30,425 bases of DNA. Source: Parvularcula sp963922235. GTDB lineage: Bacteria; Pseudomonadota; Alphaproteobacteria; Caulobacterales; Parvularculaceae. Position numbers and translations under genes: made by a program. The stretch is from assembly GCA_963922235.1 (NCBI GenBank), contig CAWUIJ010000021.1:1-30425 (forward strand), read 5' to 3'. The notes beneath the pieces are model-generated. The model worked only from the letters and a program-made list of their open reading frames with translations, did no database searches and was not told the DNA's origin. Shown here piece by piece: positions 15,065 to 22,773 of this stretch (positions are counted from its first letter, which is position 1; every line of letters starts with the position of its first letter).

Positions 15065-15889
15065 ATGACGATCAGAATGTTCATCCAAACTCTTTGCGCC
15101 GTCAGTGTCGGCGTGACGGCCATCGCTGGTCCGTCGGCGCTCGCTCAATTCACAGCACCTGACGGTTGGTCGGTCAGCGTGGGCGTGGGCGAGCTGATCT
15201 CCCCCACCTATCTGGGTGATGATGCATACCAAGTCTCGCTGCTTCCCAATATCCGGGCCACCTATGGCAACAAGCTGACAATCGGTATTCAAGGCATTCA
15301 GTATACGGCGATTGACCGTAATGGCTGGAAAGCCGGACCTGTCGGCCGCATCGGGTTTGGCCGCGACGAAGACGGCTCCAACCCTTTTGCGATCAGCGGT
15401 GCGGAAACACGGGATCTCGATGGCCTTGGCACCATCGATCCGTCCTTCGAGTATGGCGGGTTTGTTTCCTACACCAGCGGCCGGCTCGTGACGAATGTTG
15501 AACTGCGCAAGGGCACCGGCGGCCATGAGGGCCTTCTCGCTGATGTCAGCGTTCAGTTTCAGGATTACGTCTTCTGGCGGAGTAAGCCGGTCCTCTATTC
15601 CTTCGGCCCGAGCCTCAGCTATGCCGGGGACGATTTTAACAGCACATTCTTTGATATCGATGCGGAAGCATCGGCGGCCTCAGGCCTCAGCGTGTTTGAC
15701 GCCGATGGCGGGATCAATTCCTATGGCTTCGATGCGATGCTCGCACGCCCACTGACGGATAAGATTTCAGTGGTGATCTTCGCCAACTATAGGGAGCTGC
15801 AAGGCGATGTCGCGGATAGCTCCTTGGTGGTCGAGCGCGGCTCCCGCGACCAAGGCACGTTGGGCATTTTCTATAGCTACCAGTTTTAG
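15065..15889 (+). CDS. MipA/OmpV family outer-membrane protein
   Basis: This 274-residue protein has a cleavable signal peptide (about residues 1-27, ending SALA before QFT). The mature part alternates hydrophobic and polar residues as in a beta barrel and ends in Phe (YSYQF), the usual signal for the outer-membrane assembly machinery. Segments typical of the family are GVGELISPTYLGDD near the start, LPNIRATYGNKL, YSFGPSLSYAGDDFNSTFF, and the last hairpin with NYRELQGDVADSSLV and a GSRDQGTLGIFYSY strand. The family includes MltA-interacting protein MipA (murein synthesis scaffold) and the porin-like OmpV; which role applies is not visible. Its stop is 3 bp from the convergent tgt stop. Confidence 0.92.
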   Translation: MTIRMFIQTLCAVSVGVTAIAGPSALAQFTAPDGWSVSVGVGELISPTYLGDDAYQVSLLPNIRATYGNKLTIGIQGIQYTAIDRNGWKAGPVGRIGFGRDEDGSNPFAISGAETRDLDGLGTIDPSFEYGGFVSYTSGRLVTNVELRKGTGGHEGLLADVSVQFQDYVFWRSKPVLYSFGPSLSYAGDDFNSTFFDIDAEASAASGLSVFDADGGINSYGFDAMLARPLTDKISVVIFANYRELQGDVADSSLVVERGSRDQGTLGIFYSYQF

Positions 15890-15892
15890 GCC

Positions 15893-17014
15893 CTAGTTTT
15901 CCTGATGTCGTTTGCGGAATTCCTCCGCAAACTGCGCAAACTGGCCTTCATCGATGGCTTGCCGCATGGCCGCCATCAGCTCTTGGTAGAAGTGCAAGTT
16001 ATGCCAGGACAGAAGCATGGGGCCCAGATACTCGCCTGCTTTAAAGAGGTGGTTCAGGTAAGCCTTGGAATAGTCACGGCTCGCGGGACAGGTGCTGTTC
16101 GGATCAAGCGGCGTCTCGTCATCGACAAAGCGCGCGTTCTTAACGTTGATAGGTCCATCCCAGGTCCAGGCCTGCCCGTGGCGGCCTGAGCGCGTGGGAA
16201 GCACGCAGTCGAACATATCAATCCCGCGTTCAACCCCGCCGACGAGATCAAGCGGCTTGCCGACGCCCATGAGGTAGCGCGGCTTATCTTGCGGCAGCAT
16301 AGGTGTGGTGAAGTCCAGCACCCGGAACATCTCGTCCCGCCCCTCTCCCACGGCAAGCCCGCCTACGGAGTAACCGGGGAAATCGATCTCCTGCAGCGCA
16401 TCGGCGGAACGGCGACGCTGGTCCTCGAAGACAGATCCTTGAACGATGCCGTAAAGCGCCTGATGCGGTCCGGCCATATCGGCAAAGGCGGCCTTGGACC
16501 GCTTGGCCCAGCGGACTGACATCTCAAGGCTCTCAAGGCTTTTGTCCGGGTCGATGGGATAAGGCGGGCACTCGTCGAGTTGCATCTGAATGTCAGAACC
16601 CAGAAGGCATTGGATTTCGATCGAGCGCTCAGGCGTCAGCATGTGGCGAGAACCATCGATATGGCTTTGGAACTCGACACCCTTTTCCGTCATTTTCCGC
16701 CGGGCACTGAGGGACATGACCTGGTAGCCGCCACTGTCAGTCAGGATCGGCTTCTGCCAGCCGCCAAACTGATGAAGCCCCCCAAGTCTCGCGACACGCT
16801 CCGCCGTCGGCCGGAGCATGAGGTGGTAGGTGTTGCCGAGAATAATGTCAGCGCCCGTCGCCTCCACATCACGCATCTGGACCGCCTTCACCGTTCCCGC
16901 TGTCCCGACGGGCATAAAGGCAGGTGTACGGATTTCTCCGCGCGAGGTGGTGATGGCGCCTAAACGGGCACCGTGATCGGTCTTATGAAGCGAAAACGAA
17001 AAGGGCGTGGTCAT
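15893..17014 (-). CDS. tgt: Queuine tRNA-ribosyltransferase (tRNA-guanine transglycosylase)
   Basis: This 373-residue enzyme swaps G34 for preQ1 in tRNAs with GUN anticodons, the committed step of queuosine formation. It has the TIM-barrel motifs ILGNTYHLMLRP, the catalytic Asp D93 in TDSGGYQVM, YGIVQGS, GGLAVGEG, and the nucleophile D269 in FDCVLPTR. The C-terminal zinc site is unusual. Where the family has C-x-C-x2-C, this protein has S307-T-C309-P-A-S312, followed by the expected His (H338 in LLSWHNLHFY). So only one of three Cys ligands is kept although the surrounding residues are normal. The start ATG at 17014 lacks a strong Shine-Dalgarno. It is tail-to-tail with the MipA gene; queA lies about 1.9 kb upstream. 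Confidence 0.96.
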   Translation of the reverse strand: MTTPFSFSLHKTDHGARLGAITTSRGEIRTPAFMPVGTAGTVKAVQMRDVEATGADIILGNTYHLMLRPTAERVARLGGLHQFGGWQKPILTDSGGYQVMSLSARRKMTEKGVEFQSHIDGSRHMLTPERSIEIQCLLGSDIQMQLDECPPYPIDPDKSLESLEMSVRWAKRSKAAFADMAGPHQALYGIVQGSVFEDQRRRSADALQEIDFPGYSVGGLAVGEGRDEMFRVLDFTTPMLPQDKPRYLMGVGKPLDLVGGVERGIDMFDCVLPTRSGRHGQAWTWDGPINVKNARFVDDETPLDPNSTCPASRDYSKAYLNHLFKAGEYLGPMLLSWHNLHFYQELMAAMRQAIDEGQFAQFAEEFRKRHQEN

Positions 17015-17198
17015 CGCGCGTGTCTGCCACGGGGCTGCGCCCTGCGCTAGTCGACTGCCGAGCGCACATGTGAGGCCTCTCTCAACCAGGAAAAAGCATT
17101 CGTTCTTTCAGAGACATAACCATTATCCAGCGGCCTCATGTTGTGCTGTCACGCAGCTCGCCGCACGATGGGAAAAAAGGAAAGCCTCGGAGGGAACA

Positions 17199-18395
17199 TT
17201 GAAGAGCTGGCAGAAACATGGTGCCATGGGTGCGGGAGGGTTCGTCGCCCTCCTCGCAGTGATTTGGGTGGCAATGGGCGAGGATTGGCGATCACTCCTA
17301 TCTGACCCTCCATCAGGCACCGACGTTCTTTTCTGGTCGCAGGACCAGCGCGATACAGCCTTTCGGATGATGGACCGGGTCCCTTTCCTTGTCGAAGCGC
17401 GCGGTATCGATGCGGGATCGAAGACCCACCCCCTGCCTGATGGCGAGACGCTCGCGATTGATGATGCGCTCGACACGTATTTCGGCGAAGGCCGCGCGGT
17501 CTCTGTCGTGGTTCTCCAAAACGGCGAGATCCGCGCTGAGCGCTATGGCCTCGGTTTCGAGGATGATGAGCGCTGGACAAGCTTTTCTGTCGCAAAATCG
17601 CTGACCTCCACCCTGGTCGGCGCAGCAATCAAAGACGGCTATATCGAAAGCCTTGATGCTCCTGTCACCGATTATATCGAAGGCCTCAAAGGATCGGCCT
17701 ATGAGGGCGTCAGCATTCGGCATCTTCTGACCATGACGTCGGGTGTGGACTGGAACGAAGACTATTATGATCCGATGTCGGACGTTGCCCAGTTCGGCAA
17801 TCATGTACCCGAAGGTGATGAGCCAATCGTTGTGAGCTACATGCAAAAGCTCGGGCGTGCTCATGAGCCGGGCACCGTCTGGAACTACTCCACTGGTGAG
17901 ACCAACCTTATCGGCATCCTGGTCAGTGAGGCGACAGGTCAGACGCTTGCGGCCTACCTCGAAGACAAGATCTGGAAGCCTTACGGCATGGAAGCCAAGG
18001 CAAGCTGGCTCATCGGCGAAGACGATGTGGAGATCAGTGGCTGCTGCATCCAAGCCACAACGCGCGATTTTGCACGCTTCGGACAGTTCATTCTCGATGG
18101 GGGCATGATCGATGGTGAAGCGGTCCTGCCCGAGGGTTGGATCGAGGAAGCCACGTACCGGCAGGTGGGGATCGGATTTGATCCGTGGGGATATGGCTAT
18201 CAGTGGTGGACCTACGATGATGGAGCGTTCGGTGCCCGCGGGATTTTTGGGCAGACGATCTTTATCGACCCGGCCCGCAATCTCGTGATCGCCAACAACA
18301 GTTCCTGGAGCTCAGCCCTTGGCGACAAGGATGGCGAACGCGCCATGCGCGAGGAATTCCAGCGCGCTGTGCAAGACGCCATCGACGCTGAATAA
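17199..18395 (+). CDS. Serine hydrolase of the beta-lactamase/NylB type, membrane-anchored
   Basis: This protein has 398 residues from a TTG at 17199, chosen because GGAGGG lies 4 bases upstream; ATG 17226 is an alternative, and the open frame further upstream runs into the tgt promoter region. An N-terminal hydrophobic helix (about residues 10-26) anchors or exports it. The catalytic domain has S130-V-A-K133 (SxxK), Y230-S-T (the YxN-like element) in WNYSTGETN, and late motifs YGYQWWTYDDGAFGARGIFGQ. This pattern is that of penicillin-binding-protein-fold hydrolases such as 6-aminohexanoate-dimer hydrolase NylB and class C-like esterases. A substrate cannot be assigned; beta-lactam resistance should not be assumed. 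It lies alone between divergent tgt and the convergent NTF2-like gene, 9 bp apart. Confidence 0.88.
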   Translation: MKSWQKHGAMGAGGFVALLAVIWVAMGEDWRSLLSDPPSGTDVLFWSQDQRDTAFRMMDRVPFLVEARGIDAGSKTHPLPDGETLAIDDALDTYFGEGRAVSVVVLQNGEIRAERYGLGFEDDERWTSFSVAKSLTSTLVGAAIKDGYIESLDAPVTDYIEGLKGSAYEGVSIRHLLTMTSGVDWNEDYYDPMSDVAQFGNHVPEGDEPIVVSYMQKLGRAHEPGTVWNYSTGETNLIGILVSEATGQTLAAYLEDKIWKPYGMEAKASWLIGEDDVEISGCCIQATTRDFARFGQFILDGGMIDGEAVLPEGWIEEATYRQVGIGFDPWGYGYQWWTYDDGAFGARGIFGQTIFIDPARNLVIANNSSWSSALGDKDGERAMREEFQRAVQDAIDAE

Positions 18396-18404
18396 CGCGC
18401 CGCC

Positions 18405-18872
18405 CTAACGCGGCTCGGAGAGGTGACCTCGGTAAAGCTTCCAGGTCCCCTCGTCCTTGACCGCCAGCCCGGTGACGATGCCATCAAAGGTGAAACTCAT
18501 GCCTTGCATCGTCGCCGTGCTTGTCATGGTGATGGAGAAAGCGGCAGCCTCGTGGCTCAGCGGCACAACGTCGAGCGAGGTGATCTCGTTGCTGATGGAT
18601 GTGCCGCCGACCATGACTTGATCGATGCCCGCGGCGATATCGTCTTTGCTCTGATAAAGAAACTGCCCGCGCTCCGCCCAAAGGAAGCCTTCGCGCTCGC
18701 TGTAGAGCTCTTTGAAGTCCTCAATCCGCCCCTCTGGCAGGGCATTGTTCCATTCGGTGAGGAGAGCGGTCACGTCGCTGATGATCTGCTCATCACTGCT
18801 CGCTGGCTTTGTGACGCATGCGCCGAGTATGGTCAGCGCTGCTGCCGACATAAGGCCTGTGAATAGTCGCAT
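18405..18872 (-). CDS. NTF2/SnoaL-like lipoprotein
   Basis: This 155-residue protein starts at an ATG preceded by GGGAGAGGATC. The signal MRLFTGLMSAAALTILGAC ends in lipobox LGAC (Cys19), so the protein is a lipoprotein. The mature part resembles DUF4440/SnoaL-like domains of the nuclear transport factor 2 fold. It has a long first helix (IISDVTALLTEWNNALPEG), FKELYSEREGFLWAERG, DDIAAGIDQV, then a curved sheet ending GTWKLYRGHLSEPR. Such domains bind small hydrophobic ligands or act as small enzymes or inhibitors; the role here is unknown. It is convergent with the serine hydrolase (9 bp between stops) and lies downstream of queA on the same strand with a 75 bp gap. Confidence 0.82.
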   Translation of the reverse strand: MRLFTGLMSAAALTILGACVTKPASSDEQIISDVTALLTEWNNALPEGRIEDFKELYSEREGFLWAERGQFLYQSKDDIAAGIDQVMVGGTSISNEITSLDVVPLSHEAAAFSITMTSTATMQGMSFTFDGIVTGLAVKDEGTWKLYRGHLSEPR

Positions 18873-18947
18873 GATCCTCTCCCATCATCCTCAACGGAAG
18901 AATGACCAGGCCATGGGCTTCATTCAAGCGCGCAGACCAGTTGCGTC

Positions 18948-20000
18948 TTAGGGTTTGTGCTCAAGCAAGCAGGCATCCCCATACGAGTAAAAACGGTAAG
19001 CGTTTTCAATCGCGTGGGCATAGGCTGCCTTCATCCGCTCGGTGCCCGCAAAGCCGCAGACCAGCATGAACAAGGTCGATTTGGGCAGGTGGAAATTGGT
19101 CAAGAGAAGGTCGGCGGAGGGAAAGGGATCGCCCGGCTTCAGGAAGATCGAGGTGTCGTCGGAAAAAGGAGCGATAGCTTCCCCGTCCCAGGCACTTTCT
19201 AGAAGCCGCAAAGATGTGGTCCCGATAGCCACGATCCGGCCGCCCTTGGCCCGCGCTTCGTTGATCGTCTGGGCAGCACGCGCCGAGACCTCGCCCCATT
19301 CCGCATGCATCTTATGGTCTGCGGCGTCTTCGGTTTGAACCGGAAGAAAGGTTCCTGCCCCCACATGCAAGGTCACGGAGACGCGCCCGATCCCAGCCTC
19401 ATCAAGCTCGGCAAACAAGTCGTCCGTGAAGTGAAGACCAGCCGTCGGCGCGGCAACGCTCCCCGATGATTTGGCGTAGACGGTTTGATAGCGCTCGCGA
19501 TCATCCTCACGCGGCGTCCTTTTCCGGGCGATATAGGGCGGCAAAGGCGGCATGCCGGCTTTCATCAGAGCCGCGTCGAAGTCGTCTTCAAGGACGTCGA
19601 AAAGAAGCTCCGTCTCCATCCCATCGCGCTTGGATACCTCAGCGGTGAGGCCTGAAAAATCGATCCGATCACCGACTTTGAGGCGCTTACCGGGGCGCGC
19701 GAAGCTCTTCCAATGGGCTCGGCCATCGATGGGCTCAAGATGCTCGATCAGGTTGGCTTCGACATCCACGCCGTGGCCCTCCGCCCTGGCTTCGCGCTTG
19801 CCCGTGAGTGCCGCGGGGATCACCTTGGTGTCGTTGAGCACCAAGAGATCACCTGCGCGCAGGACCTTTGGCAAATCGGCGATCCCGCAATCGGTGAGGC
19901 TGCCGCCCACATGGAGAAGGCGCGCCGCCGTGCGTTCGGCCGGCGGCTCCAAAGCAATGAGCTCATCAGGAAGGTCGAAATCGAAATCGGCTGTGCGCAT
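18948..20000 (-). CDS. queA: S-adenosylmethionine:tRNA ribosyltransferase-isomerase
   Basis: This 350-residue enzyme converts preQ1-modified tRNA to epoxyqueuosine-tRNA using the ribosyl part of S-adenosylmethionine, the step after Tgt. Conserved segments are FDFDLPDELIALEPPAER, LLVLNDTKVIPA, YQTVYAKSSGSVAAPTAGLHF, LHVGAGTFLPV, NFHLPKSTLFMLV and the terminal YSYGDACLL. ATG 20000 is preferred over the GTG immediately upstream because the family starts with a short MRTADFDF-like leader. Instead of a Shine-Dalgarno, the region just before the start holds a perfect 6-bp GC stem. The gene is transcribed towards the NTF2-like gene and tgt. Confidence 0.96.
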   Translation of the reverse strand: MRTADFDFDLPDELIALEPPAERTAARLLHVGGSLTDCGIADLPKVLRAGDLLVLNDTKVIPAALTGKREARAEGHGVDVEANLIEHLEPIDGRAHWKSFARPGKRLKVGDRIDFSGLTAEVSKRDGMETELLFDVLEDDFDAALMKAGMPPLPPYIARKRTPREDDRERYQTVYAKSSGSVAAPTAGLHFTDDLFAELDEAGIGRVSVTLHVGAGTFLPVQTEDAADHKMHAEWGEVSARAAQTINEARAKGGRIVAIGTTSLRLLESAWDGEAIAPFSDDTSIFLKPGDPFPSADLLLTNFHLPKSTLFMLVCGFAGTERMKAAYAHAIENAYRFYSYGDACLLEHKP

Positions 20001-20003
20001 CAC

Positions 20004-20018
20004 GGGCGCCTAGCGCCC
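20004..20018 (-). promoter_or_regulatory. GC-rich hairpin directly before the queA start codon
   Basis: Read on the minus strand, GGGCGC, a three-base TAG loop and GCGCCC form a perfect 6-bp stem that ends four bases before the queA ATG. It occupies the place of the ribosome binding site, so it would hinder initiation unless melted by upstream translation or bound by something. Sequence-visible only. Confidence 0.45.
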
Positions 20019-20042
20019 CATCGCCCGTCTCGCCAGACTCAC

Positions 20043-20062
20043 AAGCCTCGCCAGGGAGGCTT
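20043..20062 (-). terminator. Stem-loop at the end of the small membrane protein gene
   Basis: AAGCCTC at 20043-20049 and GAGGCTT at 20056-20062 form a 7-bp stem with a 6-base loop that overlaps the stop codon of the minus-strand gene at 20061. No T-run follows, so termination before queA would be partial at best. The spacing to queA is only 60 bp. Confidence 0.35.
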
Positions 20063-20306
20063 AGCCGTTGGCTGGCTTTTTAGCGGCGCTATCCGCCCGC
20101 TTTTTGACGAAGCGCGCCATCAGAAGAACCATCAACACCGCGCTGACCACAAAAGAGAGGCCAACAATAGCGCTGCCGATATGCGAGGCACCGAGAAGGC
20201 CGATGATCAGGCCCACAATCACACCGCCAACCAAAAGCGCAGCAATACGAATGAACAGGGTGCGAAGCTCTTTTTTGAGCATGGCATCGCTATCAATGGC
20301 GGTCAT
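20061..20306 (-). CDS. Small two-helix membrane protein
   Basis: This 81-residue protein has an ATG at 20306 that follows GGAG at about 7 bases. A charged N-terminus (KKELRTLFIR) is followed by two hydrophobic helices (about residues 20-41 and 44-64) joined by a short GASHIG turn, and then a Lys/Arg/Ala-rich cytoplasmic tail (KKRADSAAKKPANG). This is the shape of many small inner-membrane proteins of unknown function; I recognise no family. It lies 60 bp upstream of queA on the same strand and divergent from trcR. Confidence 0.75.
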   Translation of the reverse strand: MTAIDSDAMLKKELRTLFIRIAALLVGGVIVGLIIGLLGASHIGSAIVGLSFVVSAVLMVLLMARFVKKRADSAAKKPANG

Positions 20307-20523
20307 GAACCCACTCCGTCTGTCGCCCCGGATGAGTCAGGCTTAGCACCGCTGGCGAGTGTTCGCCACAGCTGCTTTTTCGTCTCCTCTTGCACCCTCG
20401 CGCGCTTCGCCTTAGTTCTCGGGTTCTCCCCCTATTGTCATTCAGCGACCGCCGCCGGACGACGTGCCGGAGAGAGCTATTTGACCTCGCGCCTAAAGAA
20501 GCGCGCCCGTTATGGAGGCCCCG

Positions 20524-21204
20524 ATGAGCGACACACCTTTGATGCCGAAAGCCACGGCTGTCTGGCTGATCGACAACACAGCCCTCACCTTTGATCAGAT
20601 TGCCGAATTCTGTGGCCTCCATGTTTTGGAAGTCAAAGGGATTGCCGACGGCGATGTCGCAGCCGGTGTGCGCGGTATCAATCCCGTGACCAACGAACAG
20701 CTAACGCGCGATGAAATCGAAAAGGCTGAAGCGGACGAGGACTATCGTCTCAAGCTCCTGAAGAAAAAGGTCGTGGTGCCGGCTGCGAAAAAGCAGACGC
20801 GCTACATCCCGACATCACGTCGCCAGGAGCGGCCGAACGCGATCGCATGGATCGTGCGCAACCACCCGGAAGTGCCTGATCGCGTGATCTCGAAGCTCTT
20901 GGGCACGACCAAGCAGACGATCCAAGCGATCCGCGACAAAACCCATTGGAATTCCTCTAATCTCGAGCCAATGGACCCGGTGACCTTGGGCTTCTGCACA
21001 CAGTTCGACCTCGACATGGCCGTGCAAAAAGCGTCCGACGAGCGCCAACGCCTCGAAGCAGAAGGCCAGCTGCCAGAAGGTGCGACCCTTCAGCCAGCTG
21101 ATCAAAGCGTCGAGCCAGAAGTCGAAGCCGACAACGAGTCCCAAACGCCTGACCTCGATCAGGTTTTTGCGAATTTCGGCTCGTCTGAAGAAGAAAAGCA
21201 ATAA
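20524..21204 (+). CDS. trcR: DUF1013 protein, TrcR-type cell cycle transcriptional regulator
   Basis: This protein has 226 residues from the ATG at 20524, which follows GGAGG at 5 bases; an in-frame ATG 12 bases upstream is part of that binding site. The N-terminus MSDTPLMPKATAVWLIDNTALTFDQIAEFC and the central RQERPNAIAWIVRNHPEVPDRVISKLLGTTKQTI are highly typical of the alphaproteobacterial DUF1013 family. That family is annotated as the cell-cycle regulator TrcR, which associates with RNA polymerase. The central block looks like a helix-turn-helix (about residues 105-140), followed by THWNSSNLEPMDPVTLGFC. The last 50 residues are acidic and disordered. It is an unlinked single gene by spacing; a MATE exporter starts 80 bp later on the same strand. 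Confidence 0.93.
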   Translation: MSDTPLMPKATAVWLIDNTALTFDQIAEFCGLHVLEVKGIADGDVAAGVRGINPVTNEQLTRDEIEKAEADEDYRLKLLKKKVVVPAAKKQTRYIPTSRRQERPNAIAWIVRNHPEVPDRVISKLLGTTKQTIQAIRDKTHWNSSNLEPMDPVTLGFCTQFDLDMAVQKASDERQRLEAEGQLPEGATLQPADQSVEPEVEADNESQTPDLDQVFANFGSSEEEKQ

Positions 21205-21284
21205 AAACGCTTCCCTGGGTGACAAGTTCGCTCAGGGACCATCAGCAGGTTGCATCGCAGCGCCAGTCGGCCGATGGAGCGCCG

Positions 21285-22712
21285 ATGGCCAGGGCGACGG
21301 TGAGTTTAGAGGAGCGGCGTGATCGTCTCCTCACCCAGCCGGTGACGAAAGTGCTGTTCGCACTGTCGTGGCCGATGACCCTGGGCCTGTTTTCAGTCAT
21401 CGCGATCAACGTCACGGACACTTTCTATATTGGGCGACTGGGTGGACAGGAACTGGCCGCCATCGGCTTCTGTTTCCCCGTGATCTTCGGCATGTCCGCG
21501 ATGTCCATCGGCATGGGCAATGGCGGCGCGTCCGTGGTCAGCCGTGCGATTGGATCAGGACGGCAAGATCAGGCACGCTATCTGATCGCCAGCACAATGA
21601 TCTTTGTGGGGATCTTCGCCGCGGTTATCGGCGCCATCATGCTCCAGGTCTCTGATGGTGTCTTTCTAGCTCTTGGTGCCAGACCGGAGCTCCTACCACT
21701 GATCAATGACTTCATGACGATCTGGTACATTGGCCTTCCGACCTTGGTGCTGCCGATCGTTCTCAATGGCCTCATCCGAGCATCAGGCGAAGCCATGGTT
21801 CCGAGTGTCCTGATGATCATGGCCGCGGTGATCAATGCCGCTGCGTCGCCCCTTTTGATCTTTGGCCTTCTCGGTTTCCCCGAGATGGGCATGAAGGGCG
21901 CGGCGCTCGCGACCATTCTTGCGCGTTTGGTCATCACTGTTTTGGCGCTGGGCTGGCTCTTGCGGGAGAAGCTCATCTCTTTTGAGGCGGAGACCTTTCG
22001 GTCCTTCATTCCGTGTATGCAGCAGGTGCTCCGGTACGGCATGCCGGCTTTTCTTGCGCAGCTTGTCGCCCCTATGGGCAGCGCTGTGGCCACACGTCTG
22101 CTCGCCGATGCAGGACCTGAAGTGGTCGCCGGCTTTGCCGTCGGCGCACGTATCGAAGCACTGGCCCTGATCCCGTTCTTTGCGCTGCAAACCGGCATCA
22201 CGCCTTTTATCGGCCAGAATGTCGGTGCCCGGAAGGATGACCGTCTTCAGGCGGCTGAGCGCAATGTGTGGGGCTTCAGCCTTCTCTGGGGCATGGCTGG
22301 CGCTTTGATCCTTTGGTGTTTCGGCGGCAGTTTGGCAGCGCTCTTTACGAATGATCCTGCCATTGTTGCGTCATCGGATACCTATCTCGAAGCCATCGCA
22401 CTCGGCCTTTGGGGGTCAGGCCTTTTGATCATCTCGATCGGTATCTTCAATCCGCTTGGCTATCCCAACCTCGCCATGGCCATGAACGCTCTTCGCTATC
22501 TCGGTCTTTACGCAGGTCTGTCGCTGGTCGCCGTGCATGTGCTGAACGTTGGCGCGGACCGGGCCGTCTTCATGTCAGCATCGTTGTCCTACGCGATCAC
22601 AGGCTTGGTCGCGGCTGTCTTCGTCCGGTACCTGCTGCGCCGGCCCAACCGCGCCGATCTTTCAGCCCCGAGCCAACCAGCGCCTGAAACGGTGACGGCC
22701 ACCAGCCGCTGA
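21285..22712 (+). CDS. MATE family efflux transporter
   Basis: This protein has 475 residues from the ATG at 21285 with GGAG 5 bases upstream. It has twelve hydrophobic segments arranged as two six-helix halves. The first begins at about residue 18 (LFALSWPMTLGLFSVIAINVTDTFYIGRLGG); the second half includes MPAFLAQLVAPMGSAVATRL and FFALQTGITPFIGQNVGA. These are standard MATE (NorM/DinF-type) sequences for Na+- or H+-coupled export of cationic compounds; the substrate is not readable. The C-terminal tail is short and Pro/Ser-rich. It follows trcR after 80 bp and precedes the radical SAM gene by 61 bp, so read-through is possible. Confidence 0.93.
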   Translation: MARATVSLEERRDRLLTQPVTKVLFALSWPMTLGLFSVIAINVTDTFYIGRLGGQELAAIGFCFPVIFGMSAMSIGMGNGGASVVSRAIGSGRQDQARYLIASTMIFVGIFAAVIGAIMLQVSDGVFLALGARPELLPLINDFMTIWYIGLPTLVLPIVLNGLIRASGEAMVPSVLMIMAAVINAAASPLLIFGLLGFPEMGMKGAALATILARLVITVLALGWLLREKLISFEAETFRSFIPCMQQVLRYGMPAFLAQLVAPMGSAVATRLLADAGPEVVAGFAVGARIEALALIPFFALQTGITPFIGQNVGARKDDRLQAAERNVWGFSLLWGMAGALILWCFGGSLAALFTNDPAIVASSDTYLEAIALGLWGSGLLIISIGIFNPLGYPNLAMAMNALRYLGLYAGLSLVAVHVLNVGADRAVFMSASLSYAITGLVAAVFVRYLLRRPNRADLSAPSQPAPETVTATSR

Positions 22713-22773
22713 TTCTGGTGGATCTGGAAAGTTTGTTCTTTCTTTGTTCTCATCACCGTTCTAAGATGAAGCC

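Noticed and set aside
19713..20594. 293-residue open frame on the + strand
   Set aside because: It crosses queA, the small membrane protein gene and the trcR start on the other strand or in another frame. It has no domain-like sequence and no binding site.
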